Position numbers and translations under genes: made by a program. 53,618 nt of DNA. It comes from JAKFDI01 sp044508835. Its GTDB lineage: Bacteria > Pseudomonadota > Gammaproteobacteria > Burkholderiales > Burkholderiaceae_C. Where the stretch lies: positions 1-53,618 of the forward strand of contig JBIQHD010000033.1 of assembly GCA_044508835.1 (NCBI GenBank). Reading direction: 5' to 3'. The notes under the pieces were generated by a model, which saw only the letters and a list, made by a program, of their open reading frames with translations, was not told where the DNA came from and searched no databases. Of the stretch, positions 7,796 to 15,997 are shown piece after piece (position 1 is the first letter of the stretch; the number at the start of each line of letters is the position of its first letter).

Positions 7796-9715
7796 ATGAC
7801 CCCACCGTCCCGCATGGCAGTTCTCGCGACGACGGCCCTGTGCCTGGCGGCCGCGCACGCGGGCACGCAGGCGTCGGCCGAGCCGCCGCCGGACCGGTGG
7901 CTGGCGCAGACCGACGTGGCCGAGCTCTCGATCGAGCAGCTCGGCGCCCTGCCCATCACCTCGGTGTCGCGGCGCCAGGAGACGCTCGCCGGCGCCGCCG
8001 CGTCGGTGTTCGTCATCACCGCCGACGACATCCGCCGCTCCGGCGCGACGAGCCTGGCCGAGGTGCTGCGCCTGGCGCCCAACCTCGACGTGGCACGCGC
8101 CGACACCAGCCAGTACGCCGTCAGCGCGCGCGGCTCGAACCGGGTGCTGGCGAACAAGCTGCTCGTGCTCGTCGACGGGCGCACGGTCTACTCGCCGCTG
8201 TTCTCGGGCGTCTACTGGGAGGCGCAGGAGCTGCTGCTGGCCGACATCGAGCGCATCGAGGTCATCAGCGGCCCGGGCGGCACGCTGTGGGGCACGAACG
8301 CGGTCAACGGCGTCATCAGCGTGACGCGCCGCAGCGCCCGCTTCGGCGCCGACGCGCTGGTCTCGGCCGGCACCGGCACGCACGACACGGAATTCGCCGC
8401 GCGCACCGGCGGCCTGCTCGGCGACGCCGGCGGCTGGCGCGTCTACGCCCGCTCCATCCGCCGCGACGACAGCCGCCTGGCCGACGGCGCCCCGGGCGTG
8501 GACGCGCACCGCGGCGTGCAGGCCGGCTTCCGCGCCGACTGGGAATGGGGCCGCGACCGGCTGACCCTGCAGGGCGACGCCACCGGCAGCGACATCGACC
8601 AGCCGCCCGAGCCGCGCCGCGTGACCGGCGCCAACCTGCTGGCGCGCTGGTCGCGGCAGTTCGACGACGGCAACGAGCTGCGCCTGCAGGCCTGGTACGA
8701 CCGCGCCGACCGCCGCCAGGAGATCGGCACCGCCGGCTTCCGCGACCGGCTCGACACCTTCGACCTGGAGCTGCAGCACGGGCTGCAGCGCGGGCGCCAC
8801 CGCTTCGTCTGGGGCGCCGGCTACCGCGAGACGCGCGACCGGGCGCGGAACTTCGGCGCCCTCGCCTTCTTCCCGCAGGAGCGCACGCTGCACTGGTCGA
8901 ACGTGTTCGCGCAGGACGAGATCGAGCTGCGCGAGGACCTGGCGCTCACGCTCGGCCTGCGCTACGAGACCAACCGCTACGTCGCGCCCGAGCTGCTGCC
9001 GACCGCGCGCGTGGCCTGGCGCGTGACGCCGGAGCACCTGCTGTGGGGCGCGCTGTCGCGCGCGGCGCGCGAGCCCTCGCGCTTCGACCGGGAGTACCAC
9101 TCGCCGGCCACCGCCCCGCTGCTGCGCGGCGGGCCGGACTTCGGCTCGGAGATCGCCCACGTGCTCGAGCTCGGCTACCGCGGGCGGCCCACGCGCGACA
9201 CCTCGCTGTCGGTCACGCTGTTCCGCCAGCGGCACCGCGGCCTCGCGAGCATCGAGCCCGACGGCAGCGGCGGCTTCGTCTTCGGCAACGGCGTGGACGG
9301 CCGCACCGACGGCATCGAGGCCTGGTCGAGCACGCAGCTGTCGCGGCGCTGGCGCGCGCACGCGGGCGTGACGCTGCTGCGCCAGGACCTGCGGGTGCGC
9401 CCGGGCTACGTGGCCTTCACCGGCATCCCCGACCGCGGCGACCCGCGCCGCTGGTGGACCCTGCGCTCGTCGTTCGACGTGACGCCGCGGCATTCGCTCG
9501 ACGTGTCGCTGCGCCACGTGGCCGGGCGCGAGGCGCCGGCGGCCGGCTCGTACACCGCGCTCGACGCGCGCCTGGGCTGGCAGGCGACGCCGCAACTGAA
9601 CGTGATGCTCGCGCTGCAGAACCTGCTGGACGACCGCCACGTCGAATGGCCGGTGGGCGCCGTGCCCGTCGAACACACCCGCGGGGCGTTCCTGCGCCTG
9701 CGCTGGACGCCTTGA
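7796..9715 (+). CDS. TonB-dependent outer-membrane receptor
   Basis: A 639-residue outer-membrane receptor. A signal peptide covers about the first 30 residues (ATTALCLAAAHAGTQASA). A plug domain follows (about 40-170), with SVSRRQETLAGAAASVFVI, ADDIRRSGATSLAEVLRLAP and VLVDGRTVYSPLFSGVYWE, then a beta-barrel rich in alternating aromatic strands and ending in FLRLRWTP. The start could also be ATG 7814. It is the first gene of a tight operon with a YfiR-family protein and a hybrid histidine kinase. In other Proteobacteria this trio is a recurrent sensing unit in which the receptor may report an outer-membrane event rather than import a nutrient. Ligand unknown. Confidence 0.9.
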   Translation: MTPPSRMAVLATTALCLAAAHAGTQASAEPPPDRWLAQTDVAELSIEQLGALPITSVSRRQETLAGAAASVFVITADDIRRSGATSLAEVLRLAPNLDVARADTSQYAVSARGSNRVLANKLLVLVDGRTVYSPLFSGVYWEAQELLLADIERIEVISGPGGTLWGTNAVNGVISVTRRSARFGADALVSAGTGTHDTEFAARTGGLLGDAGGWRVYARSIRRDDSRLADGAPGVDAHRGVQAGFRADWEWGRDRLTLQGDATGSDIDQPPEPRRVTGANLLARWSRQFDDGNELRLQAWYDRADRRQEIGTAGFRDRLDTFDLELQHGLQRGRHRFVWGAGYRETRDRARNFGALAFFPQERTLHWSNVFAQDEIELREDLALTLGLRYETNRYVAPELLPTARVAWRVTPEHLLWGALSRAAREPSRFDREYHSPATAPLLRGGPDFGSEIAHVLELGYRGRPTRDTSLSVTLFRQRHRGLASIEPDGSGGFVFGNGVDGRTDGIEAWSSTQLSRRWRAHAGVTLLRQDLRVRPGYVAFTGIPDRGDPRRWWTLRSSFDVTPRHSLDVSLRHVAGREAPAAGSYTALDARLGWQATPQLNVMLALQNLLDDRHVEWPVGAVPVEHTRGAFLRLRWTP

Positions 9716-9723
9716 GCCGCCCC

Positions 9724-10287
9724 ATGGGCCCGCGCCCGGCCGGGCTGTCCCCGCTGCGGCTGGCATGGGCGCTGCTCGTGGCGCTGCTCGTGCCCGCCGT
9801 GGCGCAGGGCCAGTCGCCGACGGCCAACATCAACGTCGTCAAGGCCGCCTACCTCTACCGCTTCACCGGCTACGTGGAGTGGCCGCCGACGGCCTTCGAG
9901 TCGCCCGCGAGCCCGCTGGTCATCGGCGTGGCCGGCAACGAGGCGGTCTATGCCGAGCTCGCCCGGCTGGTGGCCGGGCGCACGGGCCTCGCGCGCCCGA
10001 TCCGCGTGCGCAAGCTGGCGTCCGGCGACGAGCTGGGGCAGCTGCACGTGCTGTTCGCCGCCGGCAGCGGCAGCACGCTCGGCGAGTGGGCGCAGCGGGC
10101 GCAGGACCTGCCCGTCCTCGTGGTGGGCGACGCGTACGACGGGCTCGAGCAGGGCGTCGCGCTCAACTTCGTGGTCACCGGCCAGCGCCTGCGCTTCGAG
10201 GCCTCGCGCGCCGCCTTCGACCGGGCGCGGCTGAAGGCCAGCGCCCACCTGCTGGCGCTGGCCACGCGCGTGACGGAGTCTCGATGA
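9724..10287 (+). CDS. YfiR-family periplasmic protein (DUF4154)
   Basis: A 187-residue exported protein. The signal peptide covers about 1-30 (LRLAWALLVALLVPAVAQGQ). The mature protein starts with the hallmark KAAYLYRFTGYVEWPP of the YfiR/DUF4154 family and continues with VIGVAGNEAVYAEL and a C-terminal NFVVTGQRLRFEAS. In Pseudomonas, YfiR is a periplasmic inhibitor of the diguanylate cyclase YfiN. Here no cyclase follows, and the next gene is a histidine kinase with a periplasmic sensor domain, so this protein most likely regulates that kinase. It begins 8 bp after the receptor stop and ends in an ATGA overlap with the kinase gene. Confidence 0.88.
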   Translation: MGPRPAGLSPLRLAWALLVALLVPAVAQGQSPTANINVVKAAYLYRFTGYVEWPPTAFESPASPLVIGVAGNEAVYAELARLVAGRTGLARPIRVRKLASGDELGQLHVLFAAGSGSTLGEWAQRAQDLPVLVVGDAYDGLEQGVALNFVVTGQRLRFEASRAAFDRARLKASAHLLALATRVTESR

Positions 10288-12146
10288 GCGGCGGCACCTC
10301 GCTGCGCCGCACGCTCACGGCCGTGGTGCTCGCCACCACGCTGGTGGCGCTGCTGCTGAGCACGGCCGCGCTGCTGGCGCTGGAGTTCACCAACCAGCGC
10401 AAGGCGTGGATCGACGACCTCGGCGCGCATGCCGAGGTGCTGGCCGCCTCGAGCGCGGCCGCGCTCGGCTTCGAGGACGTGGCCGCCGCGCGCGAGAGCC
10501 TGTCGGTGCTCGGCGTGCGCCCGGAAATCGACGCCGCCGCCGTGTACCAGGCCGACGGGCAGCTGTTCGCCTCGCTCTCGGCCGGCGAATCGCCGCCCCG
10601 GCTGGCGCCCGAGGAGCGCCGGCGCCACCACCGCGTGCACGGCAGCACGCTCGAGGTGTTCCAGCCGATCGAGCGCAACGGCGAGCGGCTGGGCACCTTC
10701 TACGTGCGCGCGCGCTTCGACGCCTTCGAGCGCGTGGGCGCGCGCGCCGCGCTGCTGATCGGCATCGCGCTGGCGAGCCTGTTCTTCGCCGCCGCCGTGT
10801 TCGGGCGGCTGCAGCACGCCATCACCGGGCCGATCCTCGGCGTGGCGCAGGCGGCGCGCGAGGTGGCCGCGCGCAAGGACTACGGCCTGCGCGTGCCGCC
10901 GAGCGACATCCTCGAGGTGGGCCTGCTGGTCGAGGCGTTCAACGGCATGCTCGACACGCTGCAGAAGGAGATGGCCGAGCGCCACCGCGCCGAGGAGGCG
11001 CTGCGCGCGGGCGACCGGCAGAAGGACGAGTTCCTCGCCACGCTGGCGCACGAGTTGCGCAACCCGCTCGCGCCGATCCGCCAGGCGGCGATGCTGGCCA
11101 ACGCGCCGCGCGCCACCGAGGCGCAGCGGCAATGGAGCCAGGGTGTGATCGACCGGCAGGTGCGCCACATGGCGCTGCTGCTGGACGACCTGCTCGACAT
11201 CTCGCGCATCACGCGCGGCACGCTGCAGATCCGCAAGGTGCCGACGGAGCTCGCGGCCGTCGTCGCCTCGGCGGTCGAGACCGCGCAGCCGCTCGTCGAT
11301 GCGCGCGGCCACGCCCTCTCGGTCGACGTGCCCGGCGAGCCGGTCACGCTCGAGGCCGACCCGCTGCGCGTGGCGCAGGTGCTGTCGAACCTGCTCGCCA
11401 ACGCCGCCAAGTTCACGCCGCCCGGCGGGCGCATCGAGGTGGCGGCCCGCCGCGAGGGCGCGCAGGCGGTGGTGTCGGTGACCGACAGCGGCATCGGCAT
11501 CGAGGCCGCCTCGCTGCCGAAGGTGTTCGACATGTTCACGCAGCTGCGCGTCGAGCAGGGCGGCGAGAACCAGGGGCTGGGCATCGGCCTGGCGCTGTCC
11601 AAGGGGCTGGTCGACCTGCACGGCGGCACGATCGAGGCCTTCAGCGCCGGCGCGGGCACCGGCTGCCGCTTCGAGGTGCGGCTGCCGCTGGGCGCGCCGC
11701 CGCATGCGCAGGCCCCCGGCGCCGCCGCGGCCGCGCCGGGGCCGGGCCCGGCGCTGCGCATCCTGGTGGCCGACGACAACCGCGACGCCGCCGAAAGCCT
11801 GGCCGCGCTGCTCGGCATCGACGGCCACGAGGTGCGGGTGGTCTACGACGGCGAGGCGGCGCTGTCCGGCGCGCTCGCCTGGCGGCCGCACGCCGCCCTG
11901 CTCGACATCGGCATGCCCGGCTTGACGGGGCTGGAGGTGGCCGTGCGGCTGCGCGCGAGCGAGGCGGCCGCGGGCTGCATGCTGGTCGCCATCAGCGGCT
12001 GGGGCCAGGCGCAGGACAAGGCGCGCGCGCTGGCAGCCGGCTTCGACCACCACTTCACCAAGCCGGTGGACCCGGCGCGGCTCGCCGCCCTGCTGGCGGG
12101 CCTGCAGGCGGCGCGCGGCCAGGGCCCGGCCCCTCAGGGCCGGTAG
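10284..12146 (+). CDS. Hybrid sensor histidine kinase with periplasmic sensor and receiver domain
   Basis: A 620-residue kinase. Helix 1 (about 11-33) and helix 2 (about 155-173) bracket a periplasmic CHASE8-like sensor. HAMP follows (about 175-228), then HisKA with the phosphoacceptor His256 in LAHELRNPL, HATPase with LSNLLANAAKFTP, DSGIGIE and GLGIGLALS (about 367-440), and a C-terminal receiver with Asp497/Asp498, phosphoacceptor Asp541 in LLDIGMPG, and Lys593. All catalytic residues are present. The start overlaps the YfiR stop by 4 bp. Signal flow is inferred as receptor to YfiR to kinase; a separate output regulator is not encoded nearby. Its last 13 bp overlap the convergent TetR gene. 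Confidence 0.92.
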   Translation: MSGGTSLRRTLTAVVLATTLVALLLSTAALLALEFTNQRKAWIDDLGAHAEVLAASSAAALGFEDVAAARESLSVLGVRPEIDAAAVYQADGQLFASLSAGESPPRLAPEERRRHHRVHGSTLEVFQPIERNGERLGTFYVRARFDAFERVGARAALLIGIALASLFFAAAVFGRLQHAITGPILGVAQAAREVAARKDYGLRVPPSDILEVGLLVEAFNGMLDTLQKEMAERHRAEEALRAGDRQKDEFLATLAHELRNPLAPIRQAAMLANAPRATEAQRQWSQGVIDRQVRHMALLLDDLLDISRITRGTLQIRKVPTELAAVVASAVETAQPLVDARGHALSVDVPGEPVTLEADPLRVAQVLSNLLANAAKFTPPGGRIEVAARREGAQAVVSVTDSGIGIEAASLPKVFDMFTQLRVEQGGENQGLGIGLALSKGLVDLHGGTIEAFSAGAGTGCRFEVRLPLGAPPHAQAPGAAAAAPGPGPALRILVADDNRDAAESLAALLGIDGHEVRVVYDGEAALSGALAWRPHAALLDIGMPGLTGLEVAVRLRASEAAAGCMLVAISGWGQAQDKARALAAGFDHHFTKPVDPARLAALLAGLQAARGQGPAPQGR

Positions 12147-12781
12147 GTGGACAGCAGGCGGGCGTAGGCCGAGCGGGCGTGCGCCGCGGCGCGTTCGTCG
12201 CCCATGAAGCGGCGGTCGTGCATCAGGCCGAGCAGCAGGCTCGACAGGATGTAGGCCAGCTCGGCGGCGTTGGTGTCGGGGCGCAGGTGGCCGGCCTCCA
12301 CCGCCTGCTCGATGGTGCGTTCGAGCACGCCGCGCCAGCGCGTCACGCTGGCGAGCAGCCGCTCGTGCAGAGGGTTCAGGCGCGCATGCATCTCGAAGGC
12401 GCCGACGGCGAAGATCGCGCCGCTGATCGCGCGCCGCTCGGCGCAGCACAGGATCCACTGGCTCACGATGGCGTCCAGCCGCGGCAGGCCGCGCTCGGCC
12501 TGCAGGGCCGGCACGAAGATCTCCTCGCTGAAGCGGCGGTCGTATTCGTCGAGCACCAGGCGCTGCAGCGCGCGCAGCGAGCCGGTGTGGAAGAACACGG
12601 CGCTCTTGCTGATGTCCAGCCGCTTGGCCACCTCGCCGAAGGAGACGCTCTGCAGGCCGTCGGTCACGGCCATGCGCAGCGCGGTGTCGATCACCGCCGC
12701 CAGTGTCTCCTCGCCCTTCTGCCGCCGCCCGGGGGCGGTCGTGCGATCCGCGCGCTCGGTGTCGATGGTGCCGTCGTTCAT
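12134..12781 (-). CDS. TetR/AcrR family transcriptional regulator
   Basis: A 215-residue regulator. The N-terminal helix-turn-helix lies at about residues 20-70 (GLQSVSFGEVAKRLDISKSAVFFHTGS), with a ligand-binding helical domain after it. The ATG has GGAG about 8 bases upstream. A perfect 14-bp palindrome, TGACGTGCACGTCA, lies 45 bp before the start and probably is its own operator. It faces the histidine kinase gene tail to tail. Upstream, on the same strand, the enoyl-CoA hydratase gene ends 88 bp away, so it may control that gene set, or only itself. Effector unknown. Confidence 0.87.
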   Translation of the reverse strand: MNDGTIDTERADRTTAPGRRQKGEETLAAVIDTALRMAVTDGLQSVSFGEVAKRLDISKSAVFFHTGSLRALQRLVLDEYDRRFSEEIFVPALQAERGLPRLDAIVSQWILCCAERRAISGAIFAVGAFEMHARLNPLHERLLASVTRWRGVLERTIEQAVEAGHLRPDTNAAELAYILSSLLLGLMHDRRFMGDERAAAHARSAYARLLSTYRP

Positions 12782-12825
12782 GGGGTCGTCTCCTCGTCGG
12801 AGACCCAGTCTAAAGGGGCTCGGGC

Positions 12826-12839
12826 TGACGTGCACGTCA
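12826..12839. promoter_or_regulatory. Perfect palindrome upstream of TetR gene
   Basis: TGACGTGCACGTCA reads the same on both strands and sits 45 bp upstream of the TetR start codon, between it and the enoyl-CoA hydratase stop. Size and position suit an autoregulatory TetR operator. A TTGACG hexamer on the minus strand overlaps it and could be the -35 element, but no good -10 lies at standard spacing. Confidence 0.5.
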
Positions 12840-12869
12840 ATCGCGCGCCCGCCGGCCCGGCGCGGGGAA

Positions 12870-13661
12870 TCAACGGCCCTGGAACACCGGCTTGCGCTTC
12901 TCGACGAAGGCGCGCATGCCCTCGGTGCGGTCCTCGCTGCTGACGACGACGGCCGCGGCGTAGCGCTCGTACTCGAGCCCGGCGTCGATGCCGGTCTGCA
13001 GGCCAAGGTCGACCGCGTGCTTGATGAAGCGCAGCGACAGCGGCGCGTTGGCGGCGATGCGCCCGGCCATCGCGAGAGCCGTGGGCAGCAGGGCCTCGGG
13101 CGCCGTCACCTCGTTGACGAGGCCGATGCGCAGCGCCTGCTCGGCGGTGATGTGGTCGCAGGTGAACATCAGCGCCTTGGCGTGGCCGGGGCCGACGAGC
13201 CGCGGCAGCCGCTGCGTGCCGCCGGCCGCGGGCAGCGCGCCGATCTTCGCCTCGGGCAGGCCGAGCCTCGCGTGCGAGGCGGCGATGCGGATGTCGGCGC
13301 ACAGCGCGATCTCCAGCCCGCCGCCCAGCGCCACGCCGTTGATGGCGGCGATCACCGGCTTCTCGAACTGCTCGATGGCGCGGAACAGGTCGTGCGTGGC
13401 CTTCTGCTTCAGGTGGTACTCGGGCAGCGGCAGCCTGGTGCCGGCGCGCTCCTTGATGTCGGCGCCGGCGCAGAAGGCGCGCTCGCCGCTGCCGGTGATG
13501 ACGACGGCGCGCACGTCCGCGTCGTTGCGCGCGCGGTCGAGGAAGGCGGCGCGCAGGTCGTCCTTCATGCGGCCGCCGAGCGTGTTCATGCGCTCGGGGC
13601 GGTTCAGGGTGATGAGCGCGACGCCGTCGCGCACCTCGTACAGCAGGGTCTCGAAAGTCAT
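12870..13661 (-). CDS. Enoyl-CoA hydratase/isomerase family protein
   Basis: A 263-residue crotonase-fold enzyme that should hydrate a 2-enoyl-CoA or act in a related CoA reaction. The oxyanion-hole segments are clear: CAGADIKE (about 64-71) and the NGVALGGGLE region (about 108-117). A Glu at the first catalytic position is visible (LPEAKIGALPAAGGTQRL), where the second catalytic Glu of true hydratases would sit at GLPEAK. The C-terminus FVEKRKPVFQGR is typical. It follows a thiolase-like gene and a DUF35 gene by about 11 bp on the same strand, which suggests hydration followed by cleavage of the same acyl chain. Confidence 0.9.
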   Translation of the reverse strand: MTFETLLYEVRDGVALITLNRPERMNTLGGRMKDDLRAAFLDRARNDADVRAVVITGSGERAFCAGADIKERAGTRLPLPEYHLKQKATHDLFRAIEQFEKPVIAAINGVALGGGLEIALCADIRIAASHARLGLPEAKIGALPAAGGTQRLPRLVGPGHAKALMFTCDHITAEQALRIGLVNEVTAPEALLPTALAMAGRIAANAPLSLRFIKHAVDLGLQTGIDAGLEYERYAAAVVVSSEDRTEGMRAFVEKRKPVFQGR

Positions 13662-13672
13662 GGTGTCTCCGT

Positions 13673-14827
13673 TCAGGCGCGGCGCAGCACGTGGGCCACC
13701 GCCACCGAGCCCAGGCCGATCATGTGGGCGAGGCCGAGCCTGGCGTCCGGGTGCTGCCGCCCCTCGGCCTCGCCGCGCAGCTGGCGCGTGATCTCGGCCA
13801 CCTGGCCGAGGCCCGTGGGGCCGAGCGGGTGGCCCATGCCCAGCAGGCCGCCCGAAGCGTTGACGGCGCACTCGCCGCCGATGTGCCAGGCGCCGCGCGC
13901 CAGGTGGTGACGCGCCTCGCCGGGCTTTGCCAGGCCGATGCCCTCGGCGTACAGCAGCTCCTCGATGGAGAAGGCGTCGTGCAGCTCGACGAGGTCGAGG
14001 TCGCCCACGCCGACGTTCGCCTGTTCGAGGGCCGCCGTCGCCGAATGGCGCACCATCTCGACGATGGCCGGCACCCCGGGCGGCGCGTCGTCGGCCAGGC
14101 GCTCGCTGGTCGACACCGAGGACAGCACCCGCACGGCGCGCGAGCGGTCGAGCCGCAGGCGCTTCAGCGCGTCTTCCGACACCACGACCACTGCGGCGGC
14201 GCCCTCGCCGCGCGGGCAGCACTGCATCGCCGTCAGGTCGCCGGCCACCTTGGCGCCGCCCAGCACCTGCTCCAGCGTGCGCGGCTTGCGGTACTGCGCG
14301 TACGGGTTCTTCGCGGCGTTGCCGTGGTTCTTCACCGACACCGCGGCCAAGTCCTCGGGCGTGAGGCCGTAGTCGCGCATGCCGCGGCGCGCGAGCAGCG
14401 CGAACTTGACCAGCGGCACGTTGCTGGTGGGCGAGAGCGGCGCGAGGCCGTCCTTGAGCACGGCGCGCCGGCCGTCGCCGAATTTGTCCACGCCCACCGC
14501 GAGCGCCACCTCGCGCTCGCCCGAGGCCACCTGCAGGCAGGCGGTGCGGAACGCCGTGGAGCCGGAGGCGGAGGCGTTCTCCACCTGCATCACCTCCGCG
14601 CCGTTGGAGCCGAGGTGGCGCAGCATCACGCGCCCGGCGGCCATGCCGAGCGCGGCCGTGCCGACCACGGCGCTGTCGACCTGCGTCCACGCCACGCCGG
14701 CGTCGGCCAGCGCCTCGCGGACGGCGGTGAGGCCGAGCACGACGTAGGGCGTCTCGCTCGGGAACTGGTAGCGGTGCATGCCGATGCCGACGACGTACAC
14801 CGGGCGTTGCTGCAGCAGCGTGCTCAT
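13673..14827 (-). CDS. Thiolase-like protein lacking the nucleophilic cysteine (SCP2-thiolase/Ltp type)
   Basis: A 384-residue thiolase-fold protein of the SCP2-thiolase/lipid-transfer group. The segment that normally carries the acyl-accepting cysteine (ENACASGS) reads ENASASGS, with Ser86 encoded by TCC. Other family signatures are intact: HDAFSIEELL near 290, and the C-terminal NASGGLLGMGHPLGPTG with the catalytic-base region. Its ATG overlaps the stop of the DUF35 gene (ATGA), a pairing seen in Ltp2/ChsH2-type complexes, which perform retro-aldol cleavage rather than thiolysis. I therefore infer an aldolase or acyl-carrier role rather than a classical beta-ketothiolase. Confidence 0.85.
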   Translation of the reverse strand: MSTLLQQRPVYVVGIGMHRYQFPSETPYVVLGLTAVREALADAGVAWTQVDSAVVGTAALGMAAGRVMLRHLGSNGAEVMQVENASASGSTAFRTACLQVASGEREVALAVGVDKFGDGRRAVLKDGLAPLSPTSNVPLVKFALLARRGMRDYGLTPEDLAAVSVKNHGNAAKNPYAQYRKPRTLEQVLGGAKVAGDLTAMQCCPRGEGAAAVVVVSEDALKRLRLDRSRAVRVLSSVSTSERLADDAPPGVPAIVEMVRHSATAALEQANVGVGDLDLVELHDAFSIEELLYAEGIGLAKPGEARHHLARGAWHIGGECAVNASGGLLGMGHPLGPTGLGQVAEITRQLRGEAEGRQHPDARLGLAHMIGLGSVAVAHVLRRA

Positions 14828-15189
14828 TGCGCGCCTCCCGCGGGGCGGAAGGCGAAGCGCGCGGCGCCCGCCTCGACCTGGGCCACCACCTGCACGGGCA
14901 TGTCCAGCCGCAGCGCGGATTCGTCGGCCACGTCGATCAGCGCCTCCTCGACCACGCCCGGCGCGAGCTCGACCTCGCCGATGACGCAGGGCACCTTCAA
15001 CCCGGGCGCCAGCTCGGTGTGCAGGGTGACGAAGTTGCGCAGGTACACCGCGCCGGGCGGCGGCACCGGCTGCAGGCGATCGCCGGACGCGCCGCAGACG
15101 CGGCAGCCGTAGGCCTCGGGCGGGTAGGTGTAGCCGCCGCAGGCGGCGCAGCGCGCCAGCCGCAGCGCGGGCGTGGAGGTGTCGTTCAT
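14824..15189 (-). CDS. DUF35 OB-fold protein with zinc ribbon
   Basis: A 121-residue acyl-CoA-binding OB-fold protein. A rubredoxin-like zinc ribbon occupies the N-terminus with Cys14, Cys17, Cys29 and Cys32 (CxxC-x11-CxxC), followed by the OB-fold (about 45-115, VYLRNFVTLHTELAPGLKVP onward). Members pair with thiolase-like enzymes and supply acyl-CoA binding or quaternary contacts. The gene overlaps the thiolase-like gene by 4 bp. It starts 29 bp after the TetR stop on the same strand, so the four genes form one likely operon. Confidence 0.88.
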   Translation of the reverse strand: MNDTSTPALRLARCAACGGYTYPPEAYGCRVCGASGDRLQPVPPPGAVYLRNFVTLHTELAPGLKVPCVIGEVELAPGVVEEALIDVADESALRLDMPVQVVAQVEAGAARFAFRPAGGAQ

Positions 15190-15218
15190 CGTCGATGTGT
15201 CCGGTGAGGTGAAGAAGG

Positions 15219-15884
15219 TCAGCCAGCCACGGCGAGCCGGCTGCGCAGGCGCTGCTTGAGCGCGGCGATGCCCGAGGCGATGTCGCTCGCCGCCGGGTCG
15301 AGCATGGATTGCATGCGCAGCCCGCGCACCGTGGCGACGAGCAGTTGCGCCTCGACCTCGGCATCGGCCCCGGCCCGGATGCGCCCGGCGCGCTGGCCCT
15401 TGCGGATCTGCCCGGCCAGCGCCTTCTGCCAGCGCGCGCCGATCTTGGCGAACACGTGGCGGATCTGCGGCGACGGCCCGACGGATTCGAGCATCAGCAC
15501 GAAGAGGGCGCGCGAGCTCACGGGCGGATCGTCCATCCCTTCGAGGTAGCAGTCGATCTCGCACTCGATGGCGTCGAGCCCCGAGAGCCCGCGCATGCGC
15601 AGCAGCAGCCGCTCGCGGTGGTCGCCGGCGATGCGGGCGATCAGCTCCTCGAGCAGCTTGTCCTTGGAGCCGAAGCGGTGCTGCACGAGGCCGCGGCTGT
15701 AGCCGGCCTCGACGCCGATGGCCTCGAGCGTGGTCTGGGTGTAGCCGCGCGTGGCGATGAGGCGCATGGCCGCGTCCAGCATGCGGCGGTCGGATTCGGC
15801 CACGCGCTCGGCCTGGGTGCGGCGCGGGCGGCGCGCCGCCGCGGCGGGGGGAGCAAGGCCTTCGACGGTCGTGGCATCCGGCAT
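15219..15884 (-). CDS. TetR/AcrR family transcriptional regulator
   Basis: A 221-residue regulator with an unconserved 25-residue N-terminus, a helix-turn-helix at about 32-78 (LIATRGYTQTTLEAIGVEAGYSRGLVQHRFGSK would span it), and an all-helical effector domain. It is the first gene of the run leading to DUF35, the thiolase-like protein and the hydratase, and is divergent from the SCP2-like/hydrolase/Liv operon. A symmetrical ACTTG-N3-GCGCGC-N3-CAAGT sequence 16 bp upstream of its start is a candidate operator. It probably represses its own operon in response to an acyl-CoA or fatty-acid-like ligand; the ligand is not known. Confidence 0.87.
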   Translation of the reverse strand: MPDATTVEGLAPPAAAARRPRRTQAERVAESDRRMLDAAMRLIATRGYTQTTLEAIGVEAGYSRGLVQHRFGSKDKLLEELIARIAGDHRERLLLRMRGLSGLDAIECEIDCYLEGMDDPPVSSRALFVLMLESVGPSPQIRHVFAKIGARWQKALAGQIRKGQRAGRIRAGADAEVEAQLLVATVRGLRMQSMLDPAASDIASGIAALKQRLRSRLAVAG

Positions 15885-15899
15885 GAGGCGACCTTATTA

Positions 15900-15921
15900 A
15901 CTTGTTGGCGCGCTTGCAAGT
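15900..15921. promoter_or_regulatory. Candidate TetR operator
   Basis: A 22-bp interrupted palindrome, ACTTG-N3-GCGCGC-N3-CAAGT, lies 16 bp upstream of the TetR start at 15884 and inside the AT-richer promoter segment (TTATTAACTTG). Sixteen of its 22 positions are symmetrical. This is a natural autoregulatory site, though unproven. Confidence 0.45.
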
Positions 15922-15962
15922 ATCTAGTGATGCGGGTTTTCCCCGCAGCTCGCTTGCCACCC

Positions 15963-15991
15963 TTGACACCTCCCGGCGGCCTTCCGATACT
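15963..15991 (+). promoter_or_regulatory. Sigma-70 promoter of the SCP2-like/hydrolase/Liv operon
   Basis: TTGACA at 15963-15968 and GATACT at 15986-15991 are separated by 17 bp, a strong vegetative promoter. The 25-bp IclR-type element starts 7 bp downstream, so bound regulator would cover the transcription start. The GATACT-A6-GAAC arrangement recurs at 34385-34378 and, with 7-bp spacing, at 34493-34509. Confidence 0.75.
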
Positions 15992-15997
15992 AAAAAA

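Noticed and set aside
13673..15364. A longer N-terminal extension of the thiolase-like protein
   Set aside because: The ATG at 14827 overlaps the DUF35 stop in an ATGA and starts the family-like sequence; the upstream part is antisense-like arginine-rich sequence.
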